A program made the translations under genes and the position numbers. Of a DNA stretch of 64,000 bases, positions 26,203 to 35,387 are shown piece after piece (positions within the stretch are counted from its first letter, which is position 1; every line of letters begins with the position of its first letter). The notes below the pieces were generated by a model. That model saw only the letters and a program-made list of their open reading frames with translations. It did not search any database and had not been told where the DNA came from. Source of the DNA: DASXHY01 sp036272195 (GTDB taxonomy: Bacteria > Verrucomicrobiota > Verrucomicrobiia > Limisphaerales > DASXHY01); NCBI GenBank assembly GCA_036272195.1, contig DATAZE010000060.1:1-64000 (forward strand). Direction: 5' to 3'.

Positions 26203-28704
26203 ATGAATTTCTCCGTCGCCTGCCGGCTTTCGGTATTATTGTTTTTCTGCTGGATGCAATCCCTCGCTGCTTCATCGGCAGCCGATTCGAATTCCGTTCC
26301 TCGCTTCCACGTTGAAGGTTATTTGGTAAACGACACGGTTCAGGGCACGCCGAAGGACGTGGTTCCGATGTTTTCCGCTTACACCGGGACGAATGTAAGC
26401 GTGGATGAAATTGTTCACGCAGCTTCGGACTTGCAGACTGAATATGCGCGGCGCGGTTACCCGTCGGTGAGCGTTGCGATCGGGGCGAATGAAATTTCCA
26501 ACGGCATCGTGACGATGCATGTTTTTCGGAGCGCGGTTCCGCAGATCCGGATTTCTGGCAAGCGCTACAGTATCTCCAGCAACGAGGTGGCCGAGATCTC
26601 AAATGTGCTGGCGCCTTATATTACCAATGTCATCACTTGTGTTCCGGCGCCCGAACCAGCGCCGGTGAAACCGTTGAGACCAGTCCGGACGCCAACTCCG
26701 GAACAGGAAGAGTTGCATCGCAAGATGGCCGAACTGGAAATTGCTGAAAGGAAAGCCCTCCTCCCGCCGCAACCCCCGCCGACGACGCAATTGATCCTGG
26801 GCTCCACGAATTCGATCGATACGAATGATGTGCAATTGGCGTTGAGTGACAAAATGGTCGAGTTGAGCAAGCAGGCGCGTCGCGCCCAGTTGCTCCCGCC
26901 TTCCACAAATTCTGTTCCGGACCAATCGACCAACAAGGGACCCGTTTTTGAGGTGAAAGGATTTGAATTGGTCGGCAACACCTTGCTGGACACAAATCTC
27001 ACAGAATTAATTTTACAGCCGTATATCGGCACGAATGTGACCTTCGAGGCGATTCGGCAAGCGTTGACGGATTTGCAGGTCGTGTATCGCGAGCACGGAT
27101 TTGCGACAGTGTCGGTTACGCTTCCGCAGCAAACGCTTTCGGACAAAATTGTGAAGATCCGGGTTTTTGAAGGGCGCCTCACGGAAATCGCCGTGGTGAA
27201 CAATCGTTATTTCACCTCGAACAATATCATGCGCGCGCTGCCGAGCCTGCATCCGAACATGATTTTGAGCGAGCCGGTATTTCAGGCAGAACTCGACCGG
27301 GCGAATGCCAACCAGGATCGGCAGATTTATCCGGCGATTGAACCCGGCTTTCTGGAAGGAACGAGCCTGCTCAAGCTCGATGTGAAAGACCGCTTTCCGT
27401 TTCACGCCAAAACGGAGTTGAACAATCAGAATTCGCCGGGCACGCCGGATCTGCGGGTCAACTCTTCCGCTGAGTATAAGGATTTCTGGAATTTCGAGCA
27501 TTCATTGGGTGTGCAGTACAGTTTTTCTCCGGAGAGTTATAAGGCGGGGTTCAATTGGAAATTTTACGATAAGCCGCTGGTGGCGAATTACAGCGGGTTC
27601 TACCGGATGCCTTTGGGTTCGGATGTCGGGGTGCAGGAGACAATCGCTTCGACGCCGGGCAATTTCGGTTTCGATGAGGCAACGCGCAGGTTTAACCTGC
27701 CGCCGCCTTCGGGCCGGTTGGAATTGAACCTCTTTGCCAGCCGTTCGACGATCGATACCGGAGTGACGACTTTGGCCAACAAGTCCGTGCTGGACGTTCC
27801 GGGCGTGATCTCCATCCGGGAAATGGACAATCAACAGGATCTGACGGTGAATAACGATCTCGGCACCCGGCTGAGTATTCCCCGCAGCACTTCGGCCGAA
27901 TATCAATCAACTCTTTCCGGCGGCTTTGATTTCAAAACTTATCGTCTGAGCAGTTTCAAAACGAATAACTTTTTGTTTTCGATTATCACGCGCGGTCCGG
28001 GAGGCGATCCGAATCCGCCCATCATCTCCACGGTGACCTCGCCGAATCCGCCGCCGAGAGGTGTCACCGTCAAAAGTTTGGAATATTTCCCGCTCTCTCT
28101 TCGCTACGATGCCGTGTCGAGGAATCGTTGGGGAACGACCACGCTGGGTTTTGGCGCGGTCGGAGATCTTTGGTATTCGGGTACGGCGAAGGAACTTCAG
28201 GCGATAACGGGGTCCAGGCAATCTCAAGGTCATTGGCTGGCCCTGACTCCGAGTGTCACTCATGATTTCATTCTGCACACCAATTGGACGCTGTCGGTTC
28301 ATGCGGATGCCCAGATGGCGAGCGAGCCGTTGATCAGCAACGAGCAATTTGGAGCGGGCGGCGTCAACAGTGTCCGGGGCTATCGCGAAGGCGAGGTTTT
28401 TGGTGATTCAGGCTGGCGCACGAGTTTGGAACTGAAAACTCCGCCTCACCTGGTGGGGATCGCTTACAACAAGCAGCCGATGGTGATCCGTGGTTCGGTT
28501 TTCATGGATTATGCGCAAACCTTTTTATTGGATCCACAGGGACGCCCGTCGGAGACGCCGCTTTGGGGTTGTGGGTTCGGCGGGGTGGTTTCGGTCGGGC
28601 CGCATTGGGACGGCCGGTTAATTTTTGCATGGCCGTTGTTGTCGACTCCCGGGACGCCGCAAGGCGCGCCCCGTTTTAATTTTGCATTGACGGCCCAATT
28701 TTAA
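26203..28704 (+). CDS. TpsB two-partner secretion transporter (ShlB/FhaC family) with an extra POTRA-like domain
   Basis: An 833-residue outer-membrane transporter that exports the partner encoded next to it. After a signal peptide come three POTRA-like regions: one at about residues 33-110 (RFHVEGYLVND ... EYARRGYPSVSVAI), a Pro-rich linker of about 100 residues (about 140-235), a second at about 245-325 (FEVKGFELVGNTLLDTNLTE ... YREHGFATVSVTL) and a third at about 325-380. The usual family has two. The C-terminal half (about 395-833) is the beta-barrel with GAGGVNSVRGYREGEVFGD, the signature of the conserved VRGY/F loop. The ATG at 26203 was chosen over a TTG at 26167 because it directly precedes the signal peptide. 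The 85 bases before the next gene suggest an operon. Confidence 0.93.
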   Translation: MNFSVACRLSVLLFFCWMQSLAASSAADSNSVPRFHVEGYLVNDTVQGTPKDVVPMFSAYTGTNVSVDEIVHAASDLQTEYARRGYPSVSVAIGANEISNGIVTMHVFRSAVPQIRISGKRYSISSNEVAEISNVLAPYITNVITCVPAPEPAPVKPLRPVRTPTPEQEELHRKMAELEIAERKALLPPQPPPTTQLILGSTNSIDTNDVQLALSDKMVELSKQARRAQLLPPSTNSVPDQSTNKGPVFEVKGFELVGNTLLDTNLTELILQPYIGTNVTFEAIRQALTDLQVVYREHGFATVSVTLPQQTLSDKIVKIRVFEGRLTEIAVVNNRYFTSNNIMRALPSLHPNMILSEPVFQAELDRANANQDRQIYPAIEPGFLEGTSLLKLDVKDRFPFHAKTELNNQNSPGTPDLRVNSSAEYKDFWNFEHSLGVQYSFSPESYKAGFNWKFYDKPLVANYSGFYRMPLGSDVGVQETIASTPGNFGFDEATRRFNLPPPSGRLELNLFASRSTIDTGVTTLANKSVLDVPGVISIREMDNQQDLTVNNDLGTRLSIPRSTSAEYQSTLSGGFDFKTYRLSSFKTNNFLFSIITRGPGGDPNPPIISTVTSPNPPPRGVTVKSLEYFPLSLRYDAVSRNRWGTTTLGFGAVGDLWYSGTAKELQAITGSRQSQGHWLALTPSVTHDFILHTNWTLSVHADAQMASEPLISNEQFGAGGVNSVRGYREGEVFGDSGWRTSLELKTPPHLVGIAYNKQPMVIRGSVFMDYAQTFLLDPQGRPSETPLWGCGFGGVVSVGPHWDGRLIFAWPLLSTPGTPQGAPRFNFALTAQF

Positions 28705-28789
28705 GCCGTCGGCAAAATGTAACAATTAAAGCGTTCACTTTTTTTTACCAAGCTTTCATGATTCAAACTACAGGACATGGGAATTTTTT

Positions 28790-31700
28790 ATGAGACGTCA
28801 TTCTCCAGTTTTCAGATTTGCGCTCGTGTTGGTGATGTTTGCGATCGTTGACTTGGTTCGGGGTAATCCGGTGGGCGGCAAAGTCGGCCAGGGTTCCGCA
28901 ACATTTACCACCTCCGGATCGCAACTGACCATTAATACCTCCGACCGCGCTTTCATCAGTTGGCAAAGTTTTAATATTGGTGTCGGCGAGACCACCACTT
29001 TTGTTCAGCCGTCATCGTCGTCGGTGGTTTGGAACCAAATCAATGATCCCAACGCGTCCCAGATTCTGGGAAACCTGAATGCCAACGGTTATGTGATATT
29101 GCAGAATGCCGCCGGATTTTATGTGGGTGGCCAGGCCTCGATTACGACGCACGGTCTGATGCTCACCACGGCACCGATAAATACTCCGGATCTTTCCGGC
29201 TCCGGCCCCTGGGAGTTCAGCGCCCCGCCGCCGACCGCGAGCATTATTAATTACGGACATATTAATATCATCGGGGGCGGATCGGCGTTTCTGATCGCTC
29301 ATGATATTGATAACCAGGGAACGATTACCGCTCCGGGAGGAAGCATCGGATTGTATGCCGGGCAGGACGTTTTGATTTCATCCCGGCCGGATGGGCGCGG
29401 TCTGAGCGCGACGGTGACTTTGCCCGAAGGTTCGGTGAACAATTCAGGCAAACTGATTGCTGATGGCGGAAGCATCGCGTTGCATGCGCAGGTGGTTAAC
29501 CAGGGCGGATTGATTCAGGCCAACGCAGTTCAAAAGGTCAACGGCACCATTGAACTGGTGGCGAGTGATGCAGTTAACCTTGGCGCGGGCTCGGTCCTTT
29601 CCGCACACGGAGACAGCCAGGGAGTTAGTTCCGGCGGTTCCGTGTTGGTGAAATCAGGCAACACATTTTCCGATCTGGCCGGTTCGAGCATTGATATTTC
29701 CGGCGGCACGCACGGCGGCAACGGAGGACAGTTGGAAATTTCAGCCGCGAATCTTGGCGATATCCTATCAGGTATTAATGGCCGTGCGGCGACGCATTTT
29801 CGCGGTGGGACATTCACGATGGATCCCGAGGAGTGGTTGATAGACGCCGCTTTCATCAGTTCACATGCTGCCCTTTTCAATTCCAGTTCCGGTCTGTACG
29901 AAATTAATGTCCAGGCGGATGATACCATTACGGTCAGCACACTCTGGAACCTGGTGGATCCCGGCGGCGCGGCATTGCTGACCTTGAGCGCGGGAAATGA
30001 TATTATTTTCAACGACGGTTCGGGCATCAAGGCGGCGAAAAACTGGAGCCTCAGTTTATCCGCCGGACCGGCCAATCCCCTCACGCGGCCGGAGGCAGGC
30101 AGCGGCAGCATTTTGCTGAACGGCAGTGCGTTCATTGAAACACAAAATGGCGATATCAATCTTTTGGCCGCCAACGATATCATCGTCAACAGCGGCGCCG
30201 TGCGGACGCGCAATGGCGGAAATATTGATGCAACGGCAACGAAAGGTGATGTGAACACCGGCGTGAACATCAATGGTTTTCTTTTCGGCCAGACGGCCGC
30301 GCCTTTTTACGCAGTGAATTCCGCCGCCCTGGGGGGAATCAGCACAGCGGCGGGTGGAAATGTGACGATTAGCGCCGGTGGCGATGTCACCAGCTTTGCG
30401 CCTATCCAGACCGCCGATCCAAACGATTACGCCAACGCCAAGAATGACGCCGGTACCGGCGCCTTCGGCGGAGGCGACGTCACCATCGACGCGGGCGGGA
30501 ACGTCTACGGGCATTATGTGCTGGCTAACGGCACTGGGAAAATCACTGCAGGTGGAGACATCGGTCAACCCATCCTGGACAGCACCGGACATAACAGTAC
30601 GGGCAAACAGAGTTTTGCTTTGAGCCTCGTCAAGGGCAGTTGGGATGTCTCGGCGGGAGGGAATCTTTACGTCCAGGATGTGCGCAATCCGAGTGGCGTG
30701 TTTAACGAGCGGGCAAACCGGAACTCGACGTATGCGGGCTTTCACCTGTTTAATTACGACCAGTTCGCGTCGGTATCATTTGAGGCAGGCAACCTGGTGG
30801 AATTCACCGGTCTGTTGGCCCCCCATCTCCCACCGTCCTCCGAGGGAAATACCGCCGTTCCATTCATACTGCCGCCCACTTTGAAAATTATTGCCGGCGC
30901 GGGTGGTGTTTTATTTGATCAATCGTTGGAAATGTATCCTTCAGCTCATGGCAACCTGAATTTAACGACGATTGACGGCGGGAATTTTTCGGGCATTGGC
31001 GGTTTTGACGCACGCACCACCTTGACGATGTTGAGCGGCGATAGTCTTCTTTTCGACAATGGGAACGGTCCCGTGGTAACAGCGGGACTAGGATCTGGTT
31101 TGCTCGACGACGATGGCCATGACGTGGTTATTTCGATTTCGGGAAAAATGGAGTCGATCGATCTGACGACCGTCAAAGCCACGCACATCACCGTGGTTGG
31201 TGATCTGAAGGACGTGGGGTTCACTGGCAAAAACTTGCATTCGACAGACACGACTTCGTTGAACGTAAACGGCAACATCATCAACACCCCCGGACTGCAC
31301 TTTGTCGATCTGGCGAGCGCCATCATCAGCGCCAATCCTCTTCGACCTGATGATTGGAACTCGGTATTTCAATTGGCGGTGAATCCGGCATTGATTGGCG
31401 CCGACACCACGCAGTTGGGAAATGTTTCAGTAGCTCAATACATTCAGGCGGCACGGCTCTTTCAAGGCATTCCGAACTTTGTTTATGATTCCGCAACTCA
31501 CCGGTTGGGATTCAATGGTGATATTTCGCTTAGCGACGCGATGAACGCCATTGATGCTCTAAAAGGAACCGTGACCGTGATTGTAATGGGGGCGAATGGA
31601 GCGCCGGTCATTGACACGGCCACCGGCAAAATTGAGACGACGACCTACACTTTTCTGACGAAACCCGCGAACAATCCCAACTACGACCCAATCGGAGCGC

Positions 31701-32887
31701 TTGAAACGGGCAGCGTCGGCGCCCCGCCGGATGCCCGGCCGGGTTCCGGTTACACCGTGGGCGGCCCGGGAACATTCGCGGTCACAGCGGGAAGTGTGGA
31801 TTTGGGAAATAGCAGTGGGATTGTCAGTTTCGGTGGCGCCGCCGTCAGCCTCACCTCCGTCGGAGATATCACGATGCTCACTTCCCGCATCGCGTCTTTT
31901 GGCGGGGGCGATGTGACAGTCAACAGTGTGGCGGGTTCGATCGATCTCGGTTCTCAAAATCTTTTTATTGGCAATTCCGGCAACGCATACGGCGTTTACA
32001 CTTCGGGCCATAGTGACGTCACGGTGACTGCCCACGGTGATGTGGACATCAATGGCTCGCGCATAGCCGCCTATGATGGAGGAAACGTTACGGTGGAGTC
32101 ATCTTTCGGCAATGTGAATGTCGGCAGCGGTGGGAATAATTATGTGACCGTGCCGCTGGCTGGCCGGCCTGCGGGGCAGATTTACGGGAGCGGCATTGTG
32201 GCCGTCAGCCTTCCCGGTTCTGAACGCTTGCCAGGCGATCCGAATAAACCAGGAAATATCACCGTGAGCACCCCGCGAGGCAATATTGTGGCGAGCCAGG
32301 CCGGCATTCTGCAATTGGCGCTGGATGGAAATGTGGCCGGCGGACCCACGGTGACTTTGACGGCCGGCACGGCGGCGGTCAAAGATGACAAAGGGAACAT
32401 CATCACGCCGGCCATTCCGGGCAATATTGACATGGGAGCTTCGGGTTTGATTGGCGGCGCAGTGGATGTCACGGCCCAAGGGAATATTACCGGTTTGTTC
32501 ATTTCGCGCCAAAGCTCAATCATCAATGCCGCGCAGAATTTCAGTGGAACACTTCTCTCAGCCGGCTCGGCGGACGTTTCGGCCGGCGGCACGGTGGCGG
32601 GTGTCATCATCGGTGTCGGTGGCGCCAATGTATCGGGTACGGTGACTGCCGATGTGTTGGGCCAGAACGTTTCCGTCAACGGCGGCACTGCTCAATCGAC
32701 GCTAGGAACGACCGCCACCGCCACGGCTGCCAGTCAATCCGCCGCGAACCAGGCCACCAGCGATGCCGCCAAGGAAGTCGCCAGTGATAATTCGGACGAT
32801 GATGATAAGAAGAAAAAAGGCAAAGGCGGGCCGGCGCTGGCTCGGCGCACGGGCCGGGTGACGGTCATTCTGCCGAAAGCTATTTAA
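28790..32887 (+). CDS. TpsA-like exoprotein with filamentous hemagglutinin N-terminal domain
   Basis: A 1365-residue secreted protein. A signal peptide (about residues 1-25) precedes the TPS secretion domain, recognisable from GQGSATFTTSGSQLTINTSD, FISWQSFNIGVGETTTFVQP and VWNQINDPNASQILGNLNANGYVILQN cut into its usual short motifs (about residues 30-125). The remainder is a long beta-helix of short Gly/Asn/Ser-rich repeats. A low-complexity acidic/basic tract (DNSDDDDKKKKGKGG) lies just before the end at about 1340. There is no PEP-CTERM or other anchor. Its export partner is the TpsB gene 85 bases upstream. The function, probably adhesion or matrix formation, is inferred from the family. 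Confidence 0.92.
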   Translation: MRRHSPVFRFALVLVMFAIVDLVRGNPVGGKVGQGSATFTTSGSQLTINTSDRAFISWQSFNIGVGETTTFVQPSSSSVVWNQINDPNASQILGNLNANGYVILQNAAGFYVGGQASITTHGLMLTTAPINTPDLSGSGPWEFSAPPPTASIINYGHINIIGGGSAFLIAHDIDNQGTITAPGGSIGLYAGQDVLISSRPDGRGLSATVTLPEGSVNNSGKLIADGGSIALHAQVVNQGGLIQANAVQKVNGTIELVASDAVNLGAGSVLSAHGDSQGVSSGGSVLVKSGNTFSDLAGSSIDISGGTHGGNGGQLEISAANLGDILSGINGRAATHFRGGTFTMDPEEWLIDAAFISSHAALFNSSSGLYEINVQADDTITVSTLWNLVDPGGAALLTLSAGNDIIFNDGSGIKAAKNWSLSLSAGPANPLTRPEAGSGSILLNGSAFIETQNGDINLLAANDIIVNSGAVRTRNGGNIDATATKGDVNTGVNINGFLFGQTAAPFYAVNSAALGGISTAAGGNVTISAGGDVTSFAPIQTADPNDYANAKNDAGTGAFGGGDVTIDAGGNVYGHYVLANGTGKITAGGDIGQPILDSTGHNSTGKQSFALSLVKGSWDVSAGGNLYVQDVRNPSGVFNERANRNSTYAGFHLFNYDQFASVSFEAGNLVEFTGLLAPHLPPSSEGNTAVPFILPPTLKIIAGAGGVLFDQSLEMYPSAHGNLNLTTIDGGNFSGIGGFDARTTLTMLSGDSLLFDNGNGPVVTAGLGSGLLDDDGHDVVISISGKMESIDLTTVKATHITVVGDLKDVGFTGKNLHSTDTTSLNVNGNIINTPGLHFVDLASAIISANPLRPDDWNSVFQLAVNPALIGADTTQLGNVSVAQYIQAARLFQGIPNFVYDSATHRLGFNGDISLSDAMNAIDALKGTVTVIVMGANGAPVIDTATGKIETTTYTFLTKPANNPNYDPIGALETGSVGAPPDARPGSGYTVGGPGTFAVTAGSVDLGNSSGIVSFGGAAVSLTSVGDITMLTSRIASFGGGDVTVNSVAGSIDLGSQNLFIGNSGNAYGVYTSGHSDVTVTAHGDVDINGSRIAAYDGGNVTVESSFGNVNVGSGGNNYVTVPLAGRPAGQIYGSGIVAVSLPGSERLPGDPNKPGNITVSTPRGNIVASQAGILQLALDGNVAGGPTVTLTAGTAAVKDDKGNIITPAIPGNIDMGASGLIGGAVDVTAQGNITGLFISRQSSIINAAQNFSGTLLSAGSADVSAGGTVAGVIIGVGGANVSGTVTADVLGQNVSVNGGTAQSTLGTTATATAASQSAANQATSDAAKEVASDNSDDDDKKKKGKGGPALARRTGRVTVILPKAI

Positions 32888-32889
32888 GG

Positions 32890-32956
32890 CAGACTATTCG
32901 GAAGGCTTTTAACGCAAAGACGCAAAGGTGCGGAAGCTCAAAGGACTTTGAATTGT
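32890..32956. repeat. CGCAAAGACGCAAAG-type repeat, half copy
   Basis: Just after the TpsA stop codon the sequence GACTATTCGGAAGGCTTTTA followed by ACGCAAAGACGCAAAGG repeats the left end of the elements at 8170 and 21622. No complementary right end was seen within 250 bases, so it is a partial copy or solo arm. Confidence 0.7.
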
Positions 32957-33088
32957 CGGAGGCGGTTGCCTGTAAGCTATGTCTTCTCACCGTGCCGGGC
33001 GCGCGCGGAGCTGCGCGCCTCACCAACCTTGACCAGTGCGATACAGCTTCGGGCCGTTGCGACTGTTATTCGATTCTCCCAAAAACAA

Positions 33089-33119
33089 ATTGGCCGGCCC
33101 GTTTACGGGCCGGCCAATG
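33089..33119 (-). terminator. Intrinsic terminator of the 33155-33994 gene
   Basis: A perfect stem (ATTGGCCGGCCCG and its complement CGGGCCGGCCAAT) with a 4-5 base loop lies 36 bases beyond the stop of the minus-strand gene. On the minus strand it is followed by TTTGTTTTTGGG, a U-rich tract, so it fits a rho-independent terminator. Confidence 0.82.
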
Positions 33120-33154
33120 TTCAGGACAATCTAACGATTGTCGACTTCCGCTGG

Positions 33155-33994
33155 CTACTGCACGCTCACGCGGTAGAACCGATTGGTGTCGGTCGTCGTA
33201 TCCGGAATGGACTGAACCGAGCCGTTGCCGGAAACAGTGGTGGGCGAAGTCGCCCACAGGCTGGTAGCGGCTTTCAGGCCGGTCGCATTGGTGTAACTGA
33301 GCTTGTAAGTGAAAGAGCCGTTCGTGGTCGTGAAAGAAATAGTCGAGAGGTTGCCGGCTCGCGTGATGGAGGTAATCTGAGGCGGCGGCGGGGTGGTGAC
33401 TACCGAATTGGTGTGGAAGGTCAGCACGCCGTTCGCGGCGAGGTTGAAAGTGCCCAACAAAATCGGGGCTGAGGTATCGGCCTGAACTCGCCAAAATTTG
33501 AAAGAAGTCGTCCCGACGATATTTGGATTTTCCCATTCATTTGCATATTGTACGTCGAGTGTGGGATTGATGGTTTGCCGATTCCAACTATTATCTTCGG
33601 TCGGAGCAATGGTTATATGCTGGCCTGCTCCGGCGGTTGTGAAAGTGGTATACAGGGCTTTGTCGTCGGTGTTGATCTGGGACGCCGCTCCGGCCCCCAA
33701 CGGAAGCGGTGTAATGTTAAAAGTCGTGTAACACAAACGATTGGCGCCGTTAACGAGCGTATTGCCGACCACGCCCCAATTTACGGTGGTTAGCATGAAG
33801 GTTGAAGTCACCGACGCGAGGTTCCAGTTTGCGCCGTCCGTGATCACGGTGGGGGCGCCGAGATCGTAAATAACATCGTTGCCGACACCATCAGAGAAGC
33901 CGATCAAAAGGTCGCCGGTATATCCCGCGGCGTGGGCCGAAGTCACAAATCCGACAACTCCCGCCAGCAATGCCAGTTTATTTATTTTTGTCAT
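33155..33994 (-). CDS. Secreted protein, paralogue of the PEP-CTERM protein at 37509, with an FYRV-type C-terminal domain
   Basis: A 279-residue exported protein of unknown function. After a signal peptide ending SAHAA, residues about 23-200 closely resemble the protein at 37509-38195: DLLIGFSDGVGNDVIYDLG matches DLIIGFSSTTGNDLLYDLG, LTTVNWGVVGNTLVNGANR matches LSTVNWGVIGNTSVNGGNR, and DNSWNRQTINPT matches DNSWNHQTINPT. The C-terminus differs: a Pro-rich linker (TTPPPPQ) leads to a domain ending TDTNRFYRVSVQ, common in secreted proteins of this group, with no PEP-CTERM tail. The ATG at 33994 begins MTKINKLALLAGV. It has its own terminator. Confidence 0.8.
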   Translation of the reverse strand: MTKINKLALLAGVVGFVTSAHAAGYTGDLLIGFSDGVGNDVIYDLGAPTVITDGANWNLASVTSTFMLTTVNWGVVGNTLVNGANRLCYTTFNITPLPLGAGAASQINTDDKALYTTFTTAGAGQHITIAPTEDNSWNRQTINPTLDVQYANEWENPNIVGTTSFKFWRVQADTSAPILLGTFNLAANGVLTFHTNSVVTTPPPPQITSITRAGNLSTISFTTTNGSFTYKLSYTNATGLKAATSLWATSPTTVSGNGSVQSIPDTTTDTNRFYRVSVQ

Positions 33995-34307
33995 AAATTC
34001 TATTTCGATTCTCAACAATTCATTTTTTGGGACGAATGGTTCCACAAACCGTAAGGAGAAAAACTAAGCGCTTCCGGCTGCCTCCAACAACCTCTGTCAG
34101 GACATGGAAATGCTGTTTTAGGACATTGGCGTAATCGGCTGGTAATTAATTATTTGTGCTGCTTTGTTACGAAAAATCATTAGCGCTTCGACGATTGGGC
34201 GTTATTTGTAACGCGGCCTCCAGTTCTCGAAATACGTTTGTCACCGGCGTCACACGGTTTTGACACAATGAGTGGAGAGCATCGCTGTCAATTAGACAAA
34301 TTAGAGA
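33995..34307. other. Divergent intergenic region
   Basis: 313 bases separate two divergent genes. No coding frame is supported. It is AT-rich and likely holds both promoters; a TTGACA at 34260-34265 on the plus strand stands about 50 bases before the Sel1 gene, but no good -10 follows it. The sequence GTTATTTGTAAC at 34201-34212 is a short palindrome that could bind a regulator. Confidence 0.4.
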
Positions 34308-35270
34308 ATGCTGATTATGGAAAGAACGAGTTTTCTGACGGTGGCCGTGTTTTTGACCCTGTTTTCATTGCGTGCCACGCCGGTGCGGGCGGGAACTGAA
34401 TTTACCCTTGAAACTGCTCGAGAAGCGGCGGAGAAGGGAAATCCCGGGGCGCTTTATTTTCTGGCGCGATCTTACTCTAAAGGAGAGGGCGTAAAGCAGA
34501 ACTCTGCACAAGCAGTTGACTACATGCGTCAGGCCGCGGAAAAGGGAAACGCGGCGGCGCAACAGGATTTTGGAGCAATGTATTTCAACGGAGAAGGGGT
34601 GGAGCAAGATGATGGGAAAGCTGTGCAATGGTTCCGCAAGGCCGCTGAAAGGAGAGATCCCCTGGGAGAATTTAATCTCGGATTTATGTACGCCAACGGC
34701 CGCGGAATCCAAAAGGATCTTCCCCAAGCGATCATCTGGTATCAAAAAGCAGCCGCGCAAAAAGAACCCAATGCCATGATGGCCCTGGGTTACCTTTATA
34801 TGGACGGGACGGACGGAACGAAGCTGGATTGGAAAGAGGCAACCAAATGGTACCAAATGGCCGCCGAAGTGGGTCGCGGAGAGGCCGCAAATTTTCTTGG
34901 TTTCATTTACGAGAATGGTGGATTGGGCGTGGACCAGAATCTTGCCAACTCGGTCAAATACTACCGGCAGGCTGCGGAAAGTGATGATACCAAAGGCCAG
35001 ATGAATCTGGGCCGGTTGTATGATGACGGAAAGGGCGTGGCGCAAAACTCCATCGAAGCCTATAAATGGTTTTTGCTGTCATCGGAAAACGGAAATCACC
35101 TCGCCAACCGTTATATGGTTGAATTGGATGGATCGGATCCCGTGCTGGGGCAAGCGACCGCCACGACGCTTTCAGCCAACAAACTCAGTCCCGAGCAGAT
35201 TGCCGAAGCCCGTCAACGCGCAAAAGCGTGGCGAGAAGCACACAAGACGAAGGAAAAGCAAAAGGAATAG
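34308..35270 (+). CDS. Secreted Sel1-repeat (SLR) protein
   Basis: A 320-residue protein with a signal peptide (about residues 1-28) and six to seven Sel1-like repeats of 36-37 residues from about 33 to 270. Each has the pattern Axxx LGxxYxxGxGVxxDxxxAxxW (for example DFGAMYFNGEGVEQDDGKAV, NLGFMYANGRGIQKDLPQAI, NLGRLYDDGKGVAQNSIEAY). Such proteins are helical scaffolds for protein-protein contact, often in the periplasm. The tail is highly charged (AKAWREAHKTKEKQKE). An ATG at 34317 is an alternative start. It stands alone; partners are unknown. Confidence 0.9.
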   Translation: MLIMERTSFLTVAVFLTLFSLRATPVRAGTEFTLETAREAAEKGNPGALYFLARSYSKGEGVKQNSAQAVDYMRQAAEKGNAAAQQDFGAMYFNGEGVEQDDGKAVQWFRKAAERRDPLGEFNLGFMYANGRGIQKDLPQAIIWYQKAAAQKEPNAMMALGYLYMDGTDGTKLDWKEATKWYQMAAEVGRGEAANFLGFIYENGGLGVDQNLANSVKYYRQAAESDDTKGQMNLGRLYDDGKGVAQNSIEAYKWFLLSSENGNHLANRYMVELDGSDPVLGQATATTLSANKLSPEQIAEARQRAKAWREAHKTKEKQKE

Positions 35271-35319
35271 AAGCGCGGGTCTCGATGCTGCCTGGCCAGA
35301 TCCGCGGGCTACCCGTTTG

Positions 35320-35382
35320 TAGTTCCGCATTTATGCGGCCGGATGAAAGAATCCGACTGTCAGCCGCGCGAACGCGGAACTA
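35320..35382. repeat. Short interspersed inverted repeat
   Basis: TAGTTCCGCATTTATGCGGC (35320-35339) is largely complementary to GCCGCGCGAACGCGGAACTA (35363-35382). Both arms are themselves partly self-complementary. It lies between two convergent genes and could also act as a transcription barrier, though it has no U-tract. Confidence 0.65.
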
Positions 35383-35387
35383 TGAGC

